This document shows positions 53,312 to 62,493 of a stretch of 64,000 nucleotides of DNA, piece after piece (the first letter of the stretch is position 1; every line of letters starts with the position of its first letter). Source of the stretch: Gemmatimonadota bacterium. GTDB taxonomy: Bacteria > Gemmatimonadota > Gemmatimonadetes > Longimicrobiales > Gaopeijiaceae. The stretch spans positions 1 through 64,000 of the forward strand of contig JADFSR010000021.1 of the NCBI GenBank assembly GCA_022560615.1, read 5' to 3'. The notes under the pieces were generated by a model that saw nothing but the letters and a program-made list of their open reading frames with translations, had not been told where the DNA came from and ran no database searches. The translations under genes were made by a program, and so were the position numbers.

Positions 53312-54547
53312 ATGAGAATGCTCACACATCCCCTCAGCGAGCGAGCGCGCCGCGCCGGCGCGGTTCTTCTGGCTGGCATCGTCGGGCTCGTCAGTAGCTG
53401 CGCGGACGGCGGCTCGAGCGGGCAGGGCGCCGATGGCATGGAGGTGGTGAACATCGGCTACATCGGGCCCCTGAGTGGCGGCGCCGCCTACTACGGTAGG
53501 AACGTCCAGCGAGGCATCATGATGGCTGCCGACGAAATCGCCGAGGCGGGCGGCTTCGAGGTCGACGGCCGCCGGGTCCGGTTCGAGATCGTTTCGCTGG
53601 ACGACCGATACCTCCCCTACGAGACCGCCACAGCCGCGCGTAGGCTGCTCCAACAGAGCCAGACCCCGGTCATCCTGGTGCCGCACGCGGGTGGCATTCG
53701 TGTCCTCCAGGAGATGAACACGCGGGAGCCGAAGTTTCTATTGGCCGCCTATAGCAGCGAACCAAGCATTCTGGAGGCCGAAAATCCGTTGACACTCATG
53801 CTTCCTCCGCGCTTCGACGGTTATCAGCAACCGTTCGTGGAGGTCATGATGGCGCGCTTCGGCGCACGGTTGGGGCTCCTCCCGACGACCACCGCATACG
53901 GCCGGGCATGGACCGAGGCGGTCTCCGCGGAGTGGTCGCGCCAGGGCGGTACGGTGGGCCGTGACAACGGTGTGAACTACAACACCACGACGGACTTCAC
54001 GGGCGCAGTGAACCGGGCATTGGCCGACGACCCCGACGTCCTCTTCGTCGGGGGTCCCTCCCAGCCCACCGCGCTCGTGATCAGGGCGGCTCGGGAGCAA
54101 GGCTTCGAAGGCGGCTTCCTCATCATGGACCAGGCCAAATTCATGGAGATGCTGGACATCGTCCCCATGGAACACCTCGAAGGAGCCATCGGAGTCTATC
54201 CGCAGGAGATCTACCCGACGGCCGGCGCTCCTCTCTTCACAGAGCGCTACTATGCGCGTTTCGGGGAGGACTTTCAGTCTCCGACCAGCGAGGTCGCGAT
54301 CACCTACCAGGGCCTCCACCTGATCGCCCACGCCATGAAGCTCGCAGGGACGACCACGGACCCCGAAGCGATCCGGGCCCACGCGGGCGAAGCGGCACGG
54401 ACCCTCCCCGACGAGCTCCGCATCTTCGACATGGATGGAGTTACCGAGGAGGGTCACCTCACCCGAGCGGTTTTCGCGGCCCACATCGTGGACGGAGAGT
54501 TCGTCGCAATACGGATCCCGGCCCCCAGCGGCGCACCGATACATTAG
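53312..54547 (+). CDS. livJ: Liv-type ABC transporter substrate-binding lipoprotein
   Basis: The protein is 411 residues from ATG 53312 (Met-Arg-Met; second Met possible). The signal ends near GLVSSCADGG, a lipobox. The periplasmic-binding fold of the LivJ/type I family is shown by VVNIGYIGPLSGGAAYYGRN, ADEIAEAGGFEVDGRRVRF, TATAARRLLQQSQTPVILVP, FTGAVNRALADDPDVLFVGG and AITYQGLHLIAHAMKLAGTT. It binds a small ligand (amino acid, amide or an acid) and hands it to the downstream permeases. The ligand is unknown. Confidence 0.88.
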   Translation: MRMLTHPLSERARRAGAVLLAGIVGLVSSCADGGSSGQGADGMEVVNIGYIGPLSGGAAYYGRNVQRGIMMAADEIAEAGGFEVDGRRVRFEIVSLDDRYLPYETATAARRLLQQSQTPVILVPHAGGIRVLQEMNTREPKFLLAAYSSEPSILEAENPLTLMLPPRFDGYQQPFVEVMMARFGARLGLLPTTTAYGRAWTEAVSAEWSRQGGTVGRDNGVNYNTTTDFTGAVNRALADDPDVLFVGGPSQPTALVIRAAREQGFEGGFLIMDQAKFMEMLDIVPMEHLEGAIGVYPQEIYPTAGAPLFTERYYARFGEDFQSPTSEVAITYQGLHLIAHAMKLAGTTTDPEAIRAHAGEAARTLPDELRIFDMDGVTEEGHLTRAVFAAHIVDGEFVAIRIPAPSGAPIH

Positions 54548-54555
54548 AAGGCTGA

Positions 54556-54610
54556 TCGGTTGACCCTCTTCGTTCAGCCCGCGCCTGTCGGTTGACCCTC
54601 TTCGTTCAGC
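54556..54610 (+). repeat. 32-bp tandem duplication over the livH start
   Basis: A 23-bp identical segment (TCGGTTGACCCTCTTCGTTC plus AGC) occurs at 54556-54578 and again at 54588-54610, offset by 32 bases. Each copy holds TTGACCCTCTTC, which is the livH start (TTG 54592 in the second copy). The first copy opens an 11-codon frame ending TGA at 54593-54595. Confidence 0.85.
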
Positions 54611-55452
54611 AGTTCGTGAACGGGATCGCGCTGGGCAGCGTGTACAGTCTCGTCGCGCTCGGCCTGACACTCGTGTACGGCGTGCTCAAGGTGCCCAACT
54701 TCGCGCACGGCGCACTGTACATGGCCGGCGCCTACGTCACCTATGTGATGCTGACGTCGTTCGGGACCTCCTACATCGTCGCAATGACCATCTCCGTGGC
54801 GGTGCTGGCGGTGTTGGGAGGGAGCATGGAGCTGCTCGTCTTTCGCAGGCTGGAAGGGAAGTCCCCCGTGCATGCGATGATCGCGGCGCTGGGACTGCTC
54901 TTCTTCATGGAAGGCACGGCGGACGTCATCTGGGGTCCCGACTTCCGACAGGTGCCCACGCCTTTCGACGGCGTCGTCACCCTCCTGGGTGTCAACATCA
55001 CCGAACAGCGGATCCTGGTCATCGTGGCGGCGATCGTGACGATGGTCGCGCTTTATCTGCTGCTCAAACGGACCCTCGTGGGGATGAGCATCGAGGCCAT
55101 GGCGCAGGACCGGGAGGGCGCGCTTCTCGTCGGCATCGACACGCGTCGGGTCGCGATGCTCACGTTCGCCATCTCGGGGGTTCTGGCGGCTGTCGCCGGA
55201 TCCTTGATCGCGCCGCTCTTGTTGGTGTTTCCCAGCATGGGCGAGCTCATCATTCTGAAGGCGTTCGTCATCGTCATCCTGGGAGGCATGGGAAGCGTTC
55301 CCGGAGCGATTCTCGGGGGGTACCTGCTCGCTTTGGCAGAGGTCATGGCCGGGACGTACGTCTCGTTCGCCTTTTCGGAGCTGATCGCCTTCGCGCTGCT
55401 GGTCCTGGTCCTCGTGATCCGCCCGACGGGCCTGTTCGAGAAGGGGGTGTGA
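54592..55452 (+). CDS. livH: Liv-type ABC permease LivH
   Basis: The protein is 286 residues from TTG 54592. About eight membrane helices and the LivH hallmarks are visible: NGIALGSVYSLVALGLTLVY, VPNFAHGALYMAGAYVTYVM, the cytoplasmic loop with MAQDREGALLVGIDTRRVAM, and FVIVILGGMGSVPGAILGGY, where the EAA-like loop contacts the ATPases. It forms the channel with LivM. The start lies inside a 32-bp duplicated segment, and the following livM starts 4 bases after its stop. Confidence 0.9.
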   Translation: MTLFVQQFVNGIALGSVYSLVALGLTLVYGVLKVPNFAHGALYMAGAYVTYVMLTSFGTSYIVAMTISVAVLAVLGGSMELLVFRRLEGKSPVHAMIAALGLLFFMEGTADVIWGPDFRQVPTPFDGVVTLLGVNITEQRILVIVAAIVTMVALYLLLKRTLVGMSIEAMAQDREGALLVGIDTRRVAMLTFAISGVLAAVAGSLIAPLLLVFPSMGELIILKAFVIVILGGMGSVPGAILGGYLLALAEVMAGTYVSFAFSELIAFALLVLVLVIRPTGLFEKGV

Positions 55453-55455
55453 GGC

Positions 55456-56403
55456 GTGTCCTCCCATCGCGCCCGGGGTGTCTCGCTCTCGTTCCTGCTA
55501 CTGGCCGCGATACTTTTTCCGCTGGTCGTGGACAACCCGTATCTCGTCAGCGTGGTGGTGACGGCCTACGTGACGGCGATCGCGGTGTATGGGCTGAATG
55601 TGCTTCTCGGCTACACCGGGCAGCTCTCTCTCGCGCAGGGGGGGTTCTTCGGCGTTGGCGGTTATACCGCCGGCATCCTGATGGCCTCGCACGGGGTCTC
55701 TTTCTGGATGGCTCTCCCAGCGGCGGTGGCGGTGACCTCCGTGCTCGGATACCTGATCGGATTGGCCGCGCTACGCACGCGCGGCGACTACTTCGCGATC
55801 TTCACCCTCGCGGTGGGCGTGATGATCGTCATCGTCATCGAGCGCTGGGAGGACGTCACGGGCGGGACCGACGGACTCATCGGAATTCCGCCACCCTCCA
55901 GCATCGGCCCCCTCCACTTCGATTCACTCACCGCCCAGTACTATCTCGTGCTCTTCTTTCTCGTCCTCACGATCTACGTGGTTTGGAGCCTGGTGAATTC
56001 TCTCGTGGGACGCACGTTCGTTGCGGTCCGCAATAGTGAGGATCTGGCTCGGGCGGTGGGCATCGACGCGGGGAGGACGCATCAGGTCTCCTTCGTCATC
56101 TCGGCCGCGCTGGCCGGCCTTGGCGGGGCCCTCTACGCGGTCTTCCTCGGATACATCGGTCCGGCCATGGGCGGCGTTCAGATGACCTTCATGATGCTCG
56201 TCTATCTCATGATAGGCGGGGTGGCCTCGCTCGCCGGTCCCCTGCTCGGCACCCTCCTGGTGACCGGCCTCATGCAGGCCCTGCAAGCGTTCGCACAGTA
56301 TCAGATGATGGCGCTCGGACCGATCCTCGTGGTCGTGATCATCTTCTTCCCCACCGGCCTCGCCGGGCTGGCCAAGCGCCTCCTCGAACGCTGGACGCGA
56401 TGA
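55456..56403 (+). CDS. livM: Liv-type ABC permease LivM
   Basis: The protein is 315 residues from GTG 55456 with about nine membrane helices. Hallmarks: YGLNVLLGYTGQLSLAQGGF, GVGGYTAGILMASHG, ALRTRGDYFAIFTLAVGVMI, AVRNSEDLARAVGIDAGRTH and GGVASLAGPLLGTLLVTGLM. It pairs with LivH in the inner membrane. The stop overlaps the livG start by ATGA. Confidence 0.9.
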   Translation: MSSHRARGVSLSFLLLAAILFPLVVDNPYLVSVVVTAYVTAIAVYGLNVLLGYTGQLSLAQGGFFGVGGYTAGILMASHGVSFWMALPAAVAVTSVLGYLIGLAALRTRGDYFAIFTLAVGVMIVIVIERWEDVTGGTDGLIGIPPPSSIGPLHFDSLTAQYYLVLFFLVLTIYVVWSLVNSLVGRTFVAVRNSEDLARAVGIDAGRTHQVSFVISAALAGLGGALYAVFLGYIGPAMGGVQMTFMMLVYLMIGGVASLAGPLLGTLLVTGLMQALQAFAQYQMMALGPILVVVIIFFPTGLAGLAKRLLERWTR

Positions 56404-57173
56404 CCACCATGTTGCTTCGCGTGGAACGGCTGGGAATGAGCTTCGGTGGGCTGAAGGCCGTGAATGACGTCGACCTCGACGTGCCGGCGGGAGAGATCAC
56501 GGCCGTGATCGGACCCAACGGTGCCGGCAAGTCGACCTTCTTCAACCTGGTGAGCGGTTTCTGCACACCGACCACGGGTCGCATCGCTCTAAACGGAGTC
56601 GACGTCACCGGGCTCGCCCCCCACCGGATGGCCCGCCTCGGTGTGGCCCGCACCTTTCAGACGACGAAGCTCTTCCCTGAAGCCGAGGTGCTGGACAACG
56701 TCATCGTGGGCCGACGGCAGCACACGAAGAGCAACGTGCTCGACGCGATTTTGCGCACCAAGCGCCTTCGCGTCGAGGCCGACGAGTGCCGCGAGAGGGC
56801 CAGGGAGGCGCTGGAGTTCGCGGGCGTGCTGCACCTCGAGTCCCTACCGGTGGGGAGCATCCCCCAGGAGGCCCGAAAGCGGGTCGCCATTGCCCTGGCG
56901 CTCGTGGCCGAGCCGCGACTGCTCCTGCTGGATGAGCCCGCGGCGGGGATCAACGAAGAGGAGACGAGCGGGCTCACTTCGCTCATCCGCAAGGTGGTGG
57001 AGAGCGGAGTCGCCGTCTGCCTGGTCGAGCACAAAATGCGCATGGTCATGGACCTCTCAGACCGGATCGTCGTCCTCAATCAGGGGAAGAAGATCGCGGA
57101 GGGCACGCCGGAAGAGATTCGAAAGGACCCCACAGTCATCGACGCATACCTGGGCGGGAGCAGCCATGCTTGA
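56400..57173 (+). CDS. livG: Liv-type ABC ATPase LivG
   Basis: The protein is 257 residues from ATG 56400. Walker A is GPNGAGKST, the Q-loop region follows, the signature is degenerate (IPQEARKRVAIALALVAEPR instead of LSGGQ), Walker B is LLLLDEPAAGIN, and the switch is LVEHKMR. This degenerate signature in LivG is normal for many members (the form LPYGxQRRLE is usual), but PQEARKR is more diverged. It powers import with LivF. Ends 6 bases before the livF start codon. Confidence 0.88.
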   Translation: MTTMLLRVERLGMSFGGLKAVNDVDLDVPAGEITAVIGPNGAGKSTFFNLVSGFCTPTTGRIALNGVDVTGLAPHRMARLGVARTFQTTKLFPEAEVLDNVIVGRRQHTKSNVLDAILRTKRLRVEADECRERAREALEFAGVLHLESLPVGSIPQEARKRVAIALALVAEPRLLLLDEPAAGINEEETSGLTSLIRKVVESGVAVCLVEHKMRMVMDLSDRIVVLNQGKKIAEGTPEEIRKDPTVIDAYLGGSSHA

Positions 57174-57178
57174 TCTCC

Positions 57179-57886
57179 ATGCTTGAACTCAAAGGGGTCA
57201 GCGTCCAGTTCGGCTCGTTCCTGGCCCTGCGGCAGGTGACCGTTTCGGTTCGGGAAGGAGAGATCGTGGTACTGCTCGGCGCCAACGGTGCCGGAAAGAG
57301 CACCCTATTTCGGGCCATCAGCGGTCTCGAACGGCCCTCTGAGGGCACGATCCACTTCGACGGTCGGGACCTTACCCGTATGCCGGCCCATCGAATCGTG
57401 CGCGAGGGCGTGGCGCAGGCGCCTGAGGGAAAGCACCTGTTCATTGAGGCTTCAGTGCGAAAGAACCTCCTCCTGGGCGCCTACGTGAGGCGCGGGGAGC
57501 CGGCCGCGGTTCAGGAGTCCATGAATGAGGTCTTCGACCTCTTTCCCATGCTGCGAACGAAGGCTGGCGATGCCGCGGGCACACTGAGTGGCGGCCAGCA
57601 ACAGATGCTGTCGATCGGGCGTGCTTTGATGGCTCGTCCGCGGCTCCTCCTTCTCGACGAGCCGTCTCTCGGCCTGGCCCCTCTCGTGGTCGAACAGGTC
57701 TTCGAAGCGATCCTGGAGATCAATCGGCGCGGCACCACCGTTTTCCTCGCGGAACAAAACGCCCATGCCGCGTTGAAGGTGGCACAAAGGGGCTACGTGA
57801 TCGAAAGTGGGACCGTGGCGATGGAGGGGGACCGAGACACCCTGGTCGACAATCCTGAGGTGCGCCGGGCCTACATCGGCGTCTAA
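57179..57886 (+). CDS. livF: Liv-type ABC ATPase LivF
   Basis: The protein is 235 residues from ATG 57179. Walker [10 protein letters not shown], signature [20 protein letters not shown], Walker [13 protein letters not shown], and switch LAEQNAH are complete. The LivF-specific [20 protein letters not shown] segment (VPEGR/K form) is present. The DNA around the junction with livG repeats CCATGCTTGA at 57164-57173 and 57177-57186, a small duplication of the gene end/start. It is followed 14 bases later by the dehalogenase gene. Confidence 0.9.
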   Translation: MLELKGVSVQFGSFLALRQVTVSVREGEIVVLLGANGAGKSTLFRAISGLERPSEGTIHFDGRDLTRMPAHRIVREGVAQAPEGKHLFIEASVRKNLLLGAYVRRGEPAAVQESMNEVFDLFPMLRTKAGDAAGTLSGGQQQMLSIGRALMARPRLLLLDEPSLGLAPLVVEQVFEAILEINRRGTTVFLAEQNAHAALKVAQRGYVIESGTVAMEGDRDTLVDNPEVRRAYIGV

Positions 57887-57900
57887 TAACGCAACCCGCA

Positions 57901-58743
57901 ATGAAAACGATCCCGGTACTCGATTCACACATGGCGTATGTCGAGGTTGGAACGGGAGAAGCGATCGTATTCCTGCACGGTAACCCGACGTCGTCGTATC
58001 TCTGGCGCAACGTCATCCCCCACGTGGAGTCTATGGGTCGCTGCCTCGCGCCGGACCTCATAGGAATGGGGCGCTCAGGGCCGGCGGCAGGTGGGCAGTA
58101 TCGCTTCGCCGACCACCGACGCTACCTCGACGCATGGCTCGAAGCGGTGGGTGCCACCAGCGGCGTGACCTTCGTGCTCCACGACTGGGGCTCGGGGCTC
58201 GGCTTCGACTGGGCGCGGCGGCATGCCGACGCGGTCCGCGGAATCGCCTACATGGAAGCGCTCGTGCAGCCGGTAACGTGGGACGCGTGGCCCGAAGCGG
58301 CCCGAGGCATCTTCCAGGCGATGCGCTCGCCGGCGGGTGAGGAGATCGTGCTCGAGAAGAACGTCTTCGTGGAGCGAATCCTGCCGAGCGCCGTGCTCCG
58401 GGAGCTGTCCGAAGAGGAGATGGCAGAGTATCGCCGGCCCTATTTGGAACCTGGTGAGTGCCGGCGCCCGACACTCACATGGCCGCGGGAGATTCCCATC
58501 GACGGTGAGCCCCGTGAAATGGTCGAGGTCGTGCAGGGATATGCCGACTGGCTTTCCGAGAGTGACGTGCCGAAGCTCTTCATCAACTGTGACCCGGGCT
58601 CGATCCTCGTCGGTCCGCAGCGGGAGTTCGCGAGAAGCTGGCCCAACCAGCGCGAGGTCACCGTGAAGGGCAGCCACTTCGTTCAGGAGGACTCGCCCGA
58701 CGAGATTGGTCAGGCGATCGCCGCTTGGCTCCCCACGATCTGA
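57901..58743 (+). CDS. dhaA: Haloalkane dehalogenase
   Basis: The protein is 280 residues from ATG 57901, within the usual family length. The alpha/beta hydrolase core has [20 protein letters not shown], the nucleophile Asp95 in HDWGS with Trp96, the catalytic acid Glu119 in YMEA, and catalytic His259 in [15 protein letters not shown]. Halide-binding Asn28 and Trp96 fit the HLD-II group (DhaA/LinB). It removes halide from haloalkanes giving an alcohol. It sits directly after livF, so uptake and dehalogenation may be linked. Confidence 0.9.
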   Translation: MKTIPVLDSHMAYVEVGTGEAIVFLHGNPTSSYLWRNVIPHVESMGRCLAPDLIGMGRSGPAAGGQYRFADHRRYLDAWLEAVGATSGVTFVLHDWGSGLGFDWARRHADAVRGIAYMEALVQPVTWDAWPEAARGIFQAMRSPAGEEIVLEKNVFVERILPSAVLRELSEEEMAEYRRPYLEPGECRRPTLTWPREIPIDGEPREMVEVVQGYADWLSESDVPKLFINCDPGSILVGPQREFARSWPNQREVTVKGSHFVQEDSPDEIGQAIAAWLPTI

Positions 58744-58750
58744 CGATGAC

Positions 58751-60298
58751 ATGAACGGCGCGCGCAGCCTGCTGAAGACGCTGATCGCCAGCGGCGTCGA
58801 CGTATGCTTCGCGAACCCCGGCACTTCGGAAATGCACTTCGTTGCGGCTCTGGACGCGGAGGAGGACATGCGCGCCGTCCTGGGGCTCTTCGAGGGGGTC
58901 GTCACCGGCGCGGCCGACGGCTACGCGCGCATGACCGGAAAGCCCGCTTGCACGCTTCTCCATCTGGGGCCGGGCCTCGGCAACGGCCTCGCCAATCTGC
59001 ACAACGCCCGGCGGGCGCAGGTGCCCCTCGTGAACATCGTCGGCGAGCACGCCACGTACCACCGCCATCTGGATGCTCCTCTCACGTCCGACATCGAGAG
59101 CATCGCGGCGGGCGTGTCGGGCTGGATTCACGTCGCTGAGGACGCGCAAAGTGTGGCCGCAGACGGGGCGCGCGCCGTAGCGGCGAGCTACGGACCTCCC
59201 GGTCAGGTGGCCACGCTGATCCTCCCGGCTGATACCGCCTGGGAGTCGCCCGGCGTCCCTGCCGATCCAATCACGCCCTGCTCGCCGGCGCTGCCGAGCG
59301 CGGAGCGCGTGGAGGAAATCGCACGCACGCTACACGCGGCAGGCGACAGCGCCGCGCTATTGATGAACGGATCGGCGCTCTCTGAAGAAGGCGTTGCGCT
59401 CGCCGGCCAGATCGCCGCCGCGACGGGTGCTCGACTCTTCCGGGACACCTTCGTCGGCCGCGTGACCCGGGGGGCTGGGCGACGTCACGTGTCCCGGCTT
59501 CCGTACTTCGGCGACCAGGTCGTCGAGGTCCTCGACGGCATTCAACATCTGGTGACGGTGGGGACCAAACCACCGGTGTCCTTCTTCGCCTACCCCGGCA
59601 AGCCCGGTGAACTCACCCCCGACGGATGCTCCGTTCACTGCCTCGCCGATCCCTCCGAGGACGGCCGGGGCGCGCTTGCGGCGCTCGTGGATGCTCTGGA
59701 TGCGGGTAAGACCCCGCCCGCCATTGAGGCAGAGCAGCGCCCGCCGCTGCCGACCGGTGCCCTTACGCCGACGGCCATCGCACAGGCGTTGGCGCATCTG
59801 CTTCCCGACCACGCCATCGTGATGAGCGAGGCATCGACCGCCGGGCGTCCGATCTACAGCGCGATTCGCGGTTCGGGGCCACACGACTGGCTCGACCTCA
59901 CCGGCGGTGCTATCGGGCAGGGTATGCCGGCAGCCACCGGAGCTGCCGTCGCGTGCCCCGATCGGAAGGTGATCTCGCTGGAAGCGGACGGAAGCGGCAT
60001 GTACACCCTCCAGGCGCTCTGGACCCAAGCCAGGGAAGAGTTGGACGTCACGACCATCATCTTCTCCAATCGTAGGTATGCCATCCTGGAGATGGAGTAC
60101 CAGCGCGTCGGAGTGGGCGACCCGTCCCCCAGGGCCAAGAGCCTCTTCGACCTGTCGCGACCGGAGCTGGACTGGGTGCAGCTCGCCCGGGGATTGGGCG
60201 TGGACGGCGCCCGAGCGACCACCGCGGACGAGTTCGGCCGCGAGCTGGCGCACGGTTTGAGCGAGATCGGTCCGTACCTGATCGAAGCGGTGCTCTGA
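58751..60298 (+). CDS. Thiamine-diphosphate-dependent enzyme (acetolactate synthase-like)
   Basis: The protein is 515 residues from ATG 58751. ThDP features: FANPGTSEMHFVAALD, the activating Glu in LGLFEGVVTGAADGYARM, central FAD/nucleotide-like domain, and the C-terminal ThDP-Mg motif SLEADGSGMYTLQALWTQAR ending FSNRRYAILEME. It resembles the acetolactate synthase/benzoylformate decarboxylase group. No acetolactate synthase small subunit is nearby, so a decarboxylase or carboligase acting on a 2-oxo acid is more likely. Cotranscribed with dhaA (7-base gap). Confidence 0.82.
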   Translation: MNGARSLLKTLIASGVDVCFANPGTSEMHFVAALDAEEDMRAVLGLFEGVVTGAADGYARMTGKPACTLLHLGPGLGNGLANLHNARRAQVPLVNIVGEHATYHRHLDAPLTSDIESIAAGVSGWIHVAEDAQSVAADGARAVAASYGPPGQVATLILPADTAWESPGVPADPITPCSPALPSAERVEEIARTLHAAGDSAALLMNGSALSEEGVALAGQIAAATGARLFRDTFVGRVTRGAGRRHVSRLPYFGDQVVEVLDGIQHLVTVGTKPPVSFFAYPGKPGELTPDGCSVHCLADPSEDGRGALAALVDALDAGKTPPAIEAEQRPPLPTGALTPTAIAQALAHLLPDHAIVMSEASTAGRPIYSAIRGSGPHDWLDLTGGAIGQGMPAATGAAVACPDRKVISLEADGSGMYTLQALWTQAREELDVTTIIFSNRRYAILEMEYQRVGVGDPSPRAKSLFDLSRPELDWVQLARGLGVDGARATTADEFGRELAHGLSEIGPYLIEAVL

Positions 60299-60442
60299 CG
60301 CTGGGCTCGGCCCCGGGCGCTCACCAGAGCACCTCCGCTTCTTCATCTATCTCGTGCATACGTATATCTCATGCCGTCTTATACGTATGCGGAGGCTCGC
60401 CCCACCAACCCCTGGATGTACCAAAGGCTCGAGGAGGAAGGC

Positions 60443-60874
60443 TCACGCTTGCAGAGGATTCGTCCAACGAAGGAGACGGAACCGGGCAAAGTCGGAGTCG
60501 GTTGAGTTGAGCTCGGCCCCGTGCTCGATGGCCACCGCGGCGAGGTGTGCGTCCGTCGTCAGATTGCCCAGGGTCCCCGCTTCGTCCAAGAGATCCCTCA
60601 GGAGCCGCCAATGCTCCTCTCCGGGATTCAGCACCATGACAGATGGCTGGGCAAGCCATCCGTCCACGACACCAAGGGCGTGAGCGGCATCCAATGGCCG
60701 AGGGAAAACGCGAGAACTGGTCGATATCCGCAGGAACCCGAGGATTACGACCCAAGGAAAGGCGATCGGCTCGTCCGCGGAAAGTGCACCCTCCAGCCAG
60801 GACTTGGCCGCAGCGTGGCGGGGGCTGTCTCGATTGACCGCGTACAGCAGAATGTTGACGTCGACGACCTTCAC
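60443..60874 (-). CDS. vapC: VapC-type PIN toxin
   Basis: The protein is 143 residues from GTG 60874. The start KVVDVNILLYAVNRDSPRHA is typical of this PIN subgroup, with metal-binding Asp in VVDVN, Glu in the LRIST helix region, and TTDAHLAAVAIEHGAELNST near the end. It should be an RNA-cutting toxin held by the upstream antitoxin. The antitoxin stop is 5 bases before its start. Confidence 0.9.
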   Translation of the reverse strand: MKVVDVNILLYAVNRDSPRHAAAKSWLEGALSADEPIAFPWVVILGFLRISTSSRVFPRPLDAAHALGVVDGWLAQPSVMVLNPGEEHWRLLRDLLDEAGTLGNLTTDAHLAAVAIEHGAELNSTDSDFARFRLLRWTNPLQA

Positions 60875-60879
60875 ACCGG

Positions 60880-61137
60880 CTACTTCCTCAGCGCCAACTT
60901 CCGCGCGATCTCCTCGTCTTCGAGGGAGTCCGCAAGGGCGAGCGCCTTGTCGAGCGGTCGGAGCGGCGCGCCCATGGCGAAGGTGGCGCAAACGTAGGCG
61001 CCTGTCTTCTCGGGCGTCGCAGCCAGGCCGAGACGGAGCACCCGGTTCAGGAGTTCCTTGAAGGGGATGCCCTGAGCATGCGCCTGGTCACGAAGGCGCT
61101 TGAGCACATGTGTCTGAATATCGACTGTCGTACGCAT
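60880..61137 (-). CDS. vapB: VapB-type ribbon-helix-helix antitoxin
   Basis: The protein is 85 residues from ATG 61137. The N-terminus MRTTVDIQTHVLKRLRDQAH matches a ribbon-helix-helix DNA-binding unit, with FKELLNRVLRLGL following; the C-terminal part (LADSLEDEEIARKLALRK) binds the toxin. It should repress its own promoter at the palindrome 61156-61176. Cotranscribed with vapC (5-base gap). Confidence 0.88.
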   Translation of the reverse strand: MRTTVDIQTHVLKRLRDQAHAQGIPFKELLNRVLRLGLAATPEKTGAYVCATFAMGAPLRPLDKALALADSLEDEEIARKLALRK

Positions 61138-61155
61138 GTGTGATGCTAGTGCATC

Positions 61156-61176
61156 ATACGTTTGATGTCAACGTAT
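61156..61176. promoter_or_regulatory. vapB: Probable vapBC operator
   Basis: ATACGTT (61156-61162) and AACGTAT (61170-61176) are exact reverse complements, 7 bp with a 7-base spacer (TGATGTC), just upstream of the vapB start on the minus strand. A second weak symmetric pair, GATGC-TAGT-GCATC, lies at 61142-61155. The stretch is AT-rich against a GC-rich background, as expected for an antitoxin-controlled promoter. Confidence 0.7.
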
Positions 61177-61225
61177 CATATCGGCCGGATCACGGATGCG
61201 AAGACGAACATCCGTCCAGTCCCGC

Positions 61226-62254
61226 CTACGCGCGTGACGGCACCTGGATCAGATACGGCTCGAGCCCCTTCAGGTTGTGCTCGATCTCCGCGATCTGCAC
61301 CGGAGAAAGTGAGAAGTCGCGGCCCCTCTGCGCTCTCGTCTTGAAGATGCCCCTTCGCTGGAGCAGGTAGCGGCCGGCCCCGGGGATCTCCTGCTCGCAA
61401 GTCAGCATCACCAGCAGCTTGCCGTGAATGTCCCGCACCTCGTCCCAGTCGCCAGCTCGGGAGGCCGTCCACATCCGTACGAAGACCTCCGCGTACATCG
61501 ACATTCCACTCACCAACCCATCCACGCCCAGGCGCAGATCGTACGCGAAATAGCGCCCCCGCATCGCGGAGTACACCCGCTGGATCTGCGGCTGCCCGAC
61601 GAGAGCTGAGATGCGCTCGAAGACGGGCTGGGACTCCTCCTTTACGTAACCGAGATGGGGATATCGCTTCGCGAGCTCGAGGATCAGCTCGGTCTCGAAC
61701 TCGACCCCGGCCAGGTTGGGAGTCGTCTGGATCATGACGGGCCGCGAGGTGACCTCCGCCAGAGCGCTGTAGTACTCCCGGTAGTCGTCCAGCGAGCTCC
61801 CCACCTTCGGCGGCATCGCGATCATCATGTCAGGCGCGAGTGTCTCGGCGAAGGTGGCCAGCTCCACCAGCTCCGGTGTCGAGTCCTGCTGCACGCCCAG
61901 CACGAGGGTCATCGACCGGCGCTGGTTGGCTCGGGCGAGAACCTCCATCCCGCGCATGATCTCTGCGGTCGTCAGTCTCGGGTAGTCGCTCGAGTTCTGT
62001 GGCCAAACGAGCCCGTGCACCCCCGCGTGCTCGAGCCATTCCACCTGGAAAGCCAAGTCGTCGTAGTCGACCGCGCCCGAGTCGGTATAAGGAGTCGACA
62101 GGATGACGAAGATGCCGCGCATGTCTTCAGCTCGGACGGCGCGTCCTCCATCAGTGGGAGCCGCGGACAACTGGCGACGCCCGATCAACTGCGATCCGAC
62201 CACCGCGGATCCCATGAGCTTGAGACTGTCGCGACGCGTGTAGGTCTCCCTCAT
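61226..62254 (-). CDS. Exported dihydrodipicolinate synthase-family protein
   Basis: The protein is 342 residues from ATG 62254. A twin-arginine signal (YTRRDSLKLMGSAVVGSQLI) starts it. The DapA/NAL barrel is recognised by GIFVILSTPYTDSGAVDYDD, GVHGLVWPQNSSDYPRLTTA (GxxG(T/S)xGE region altered), and LGYVKEE with Schiff-base Lys205. The usual YxxP Tyr motif reads IQTTPN, so the proton-relay Tyr is missing. A DapA-family enzyme in the periplasm is odd; it probably acts as an aldolase or lyase on an unknown compound, not in lysine synthesis. Confidence 0.8.
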   Translation of the reverse strand: MRETYTRRDSLKLMGSAVVGSQLIGRRQLSAAPTDGGRAVRAEDMRGIFVILSTPYTDSGAVDYDDLAFQVEWLEHAGVHGLVWPQNSSDYPRLTTAEIMRGMEVLARANQRRSMTLVLGVQQDSTPELVELATFAETLAPDMMIAMPPKVGSSLDDYREYYSALAEVTSRPVMIQTTPNLAGVEFETELILELAKRYPHLGYVKEESQPVFERISALVGQPQIQRVYSAMRGRYFAYDLRLGVDGLVSGMSMYAEVFVRMWTASRAGDWDEVRDIHGKLLVMLTCEQEIPGAGRYLLQRRGIFKTRAQRGRDFSLSPVQIAEIEHNLKGLEPYLIQVPSRA

Positions 62255-62493
62255 TGCACGGTCCCCCTGATGCGCAAACCGCATGCGCGAAATGGACACG
62301 ACCCCATCTCCACGGACCGGGATCCAGGATCAGGGTAACTGCGCCAGGCCCGCTCGTGCCATCCCAGCAGGGTGATCGGTAAGGGGGGCGGGCCCCGTGG
62401 CGCCCGAATCGCTTCCGTGCTTCTCGGCGCGGGTATGATTAGGATTGCGTGACCCTTCGGACCCACCCCCACTGCACAGCGAGGAAGAGCGCC

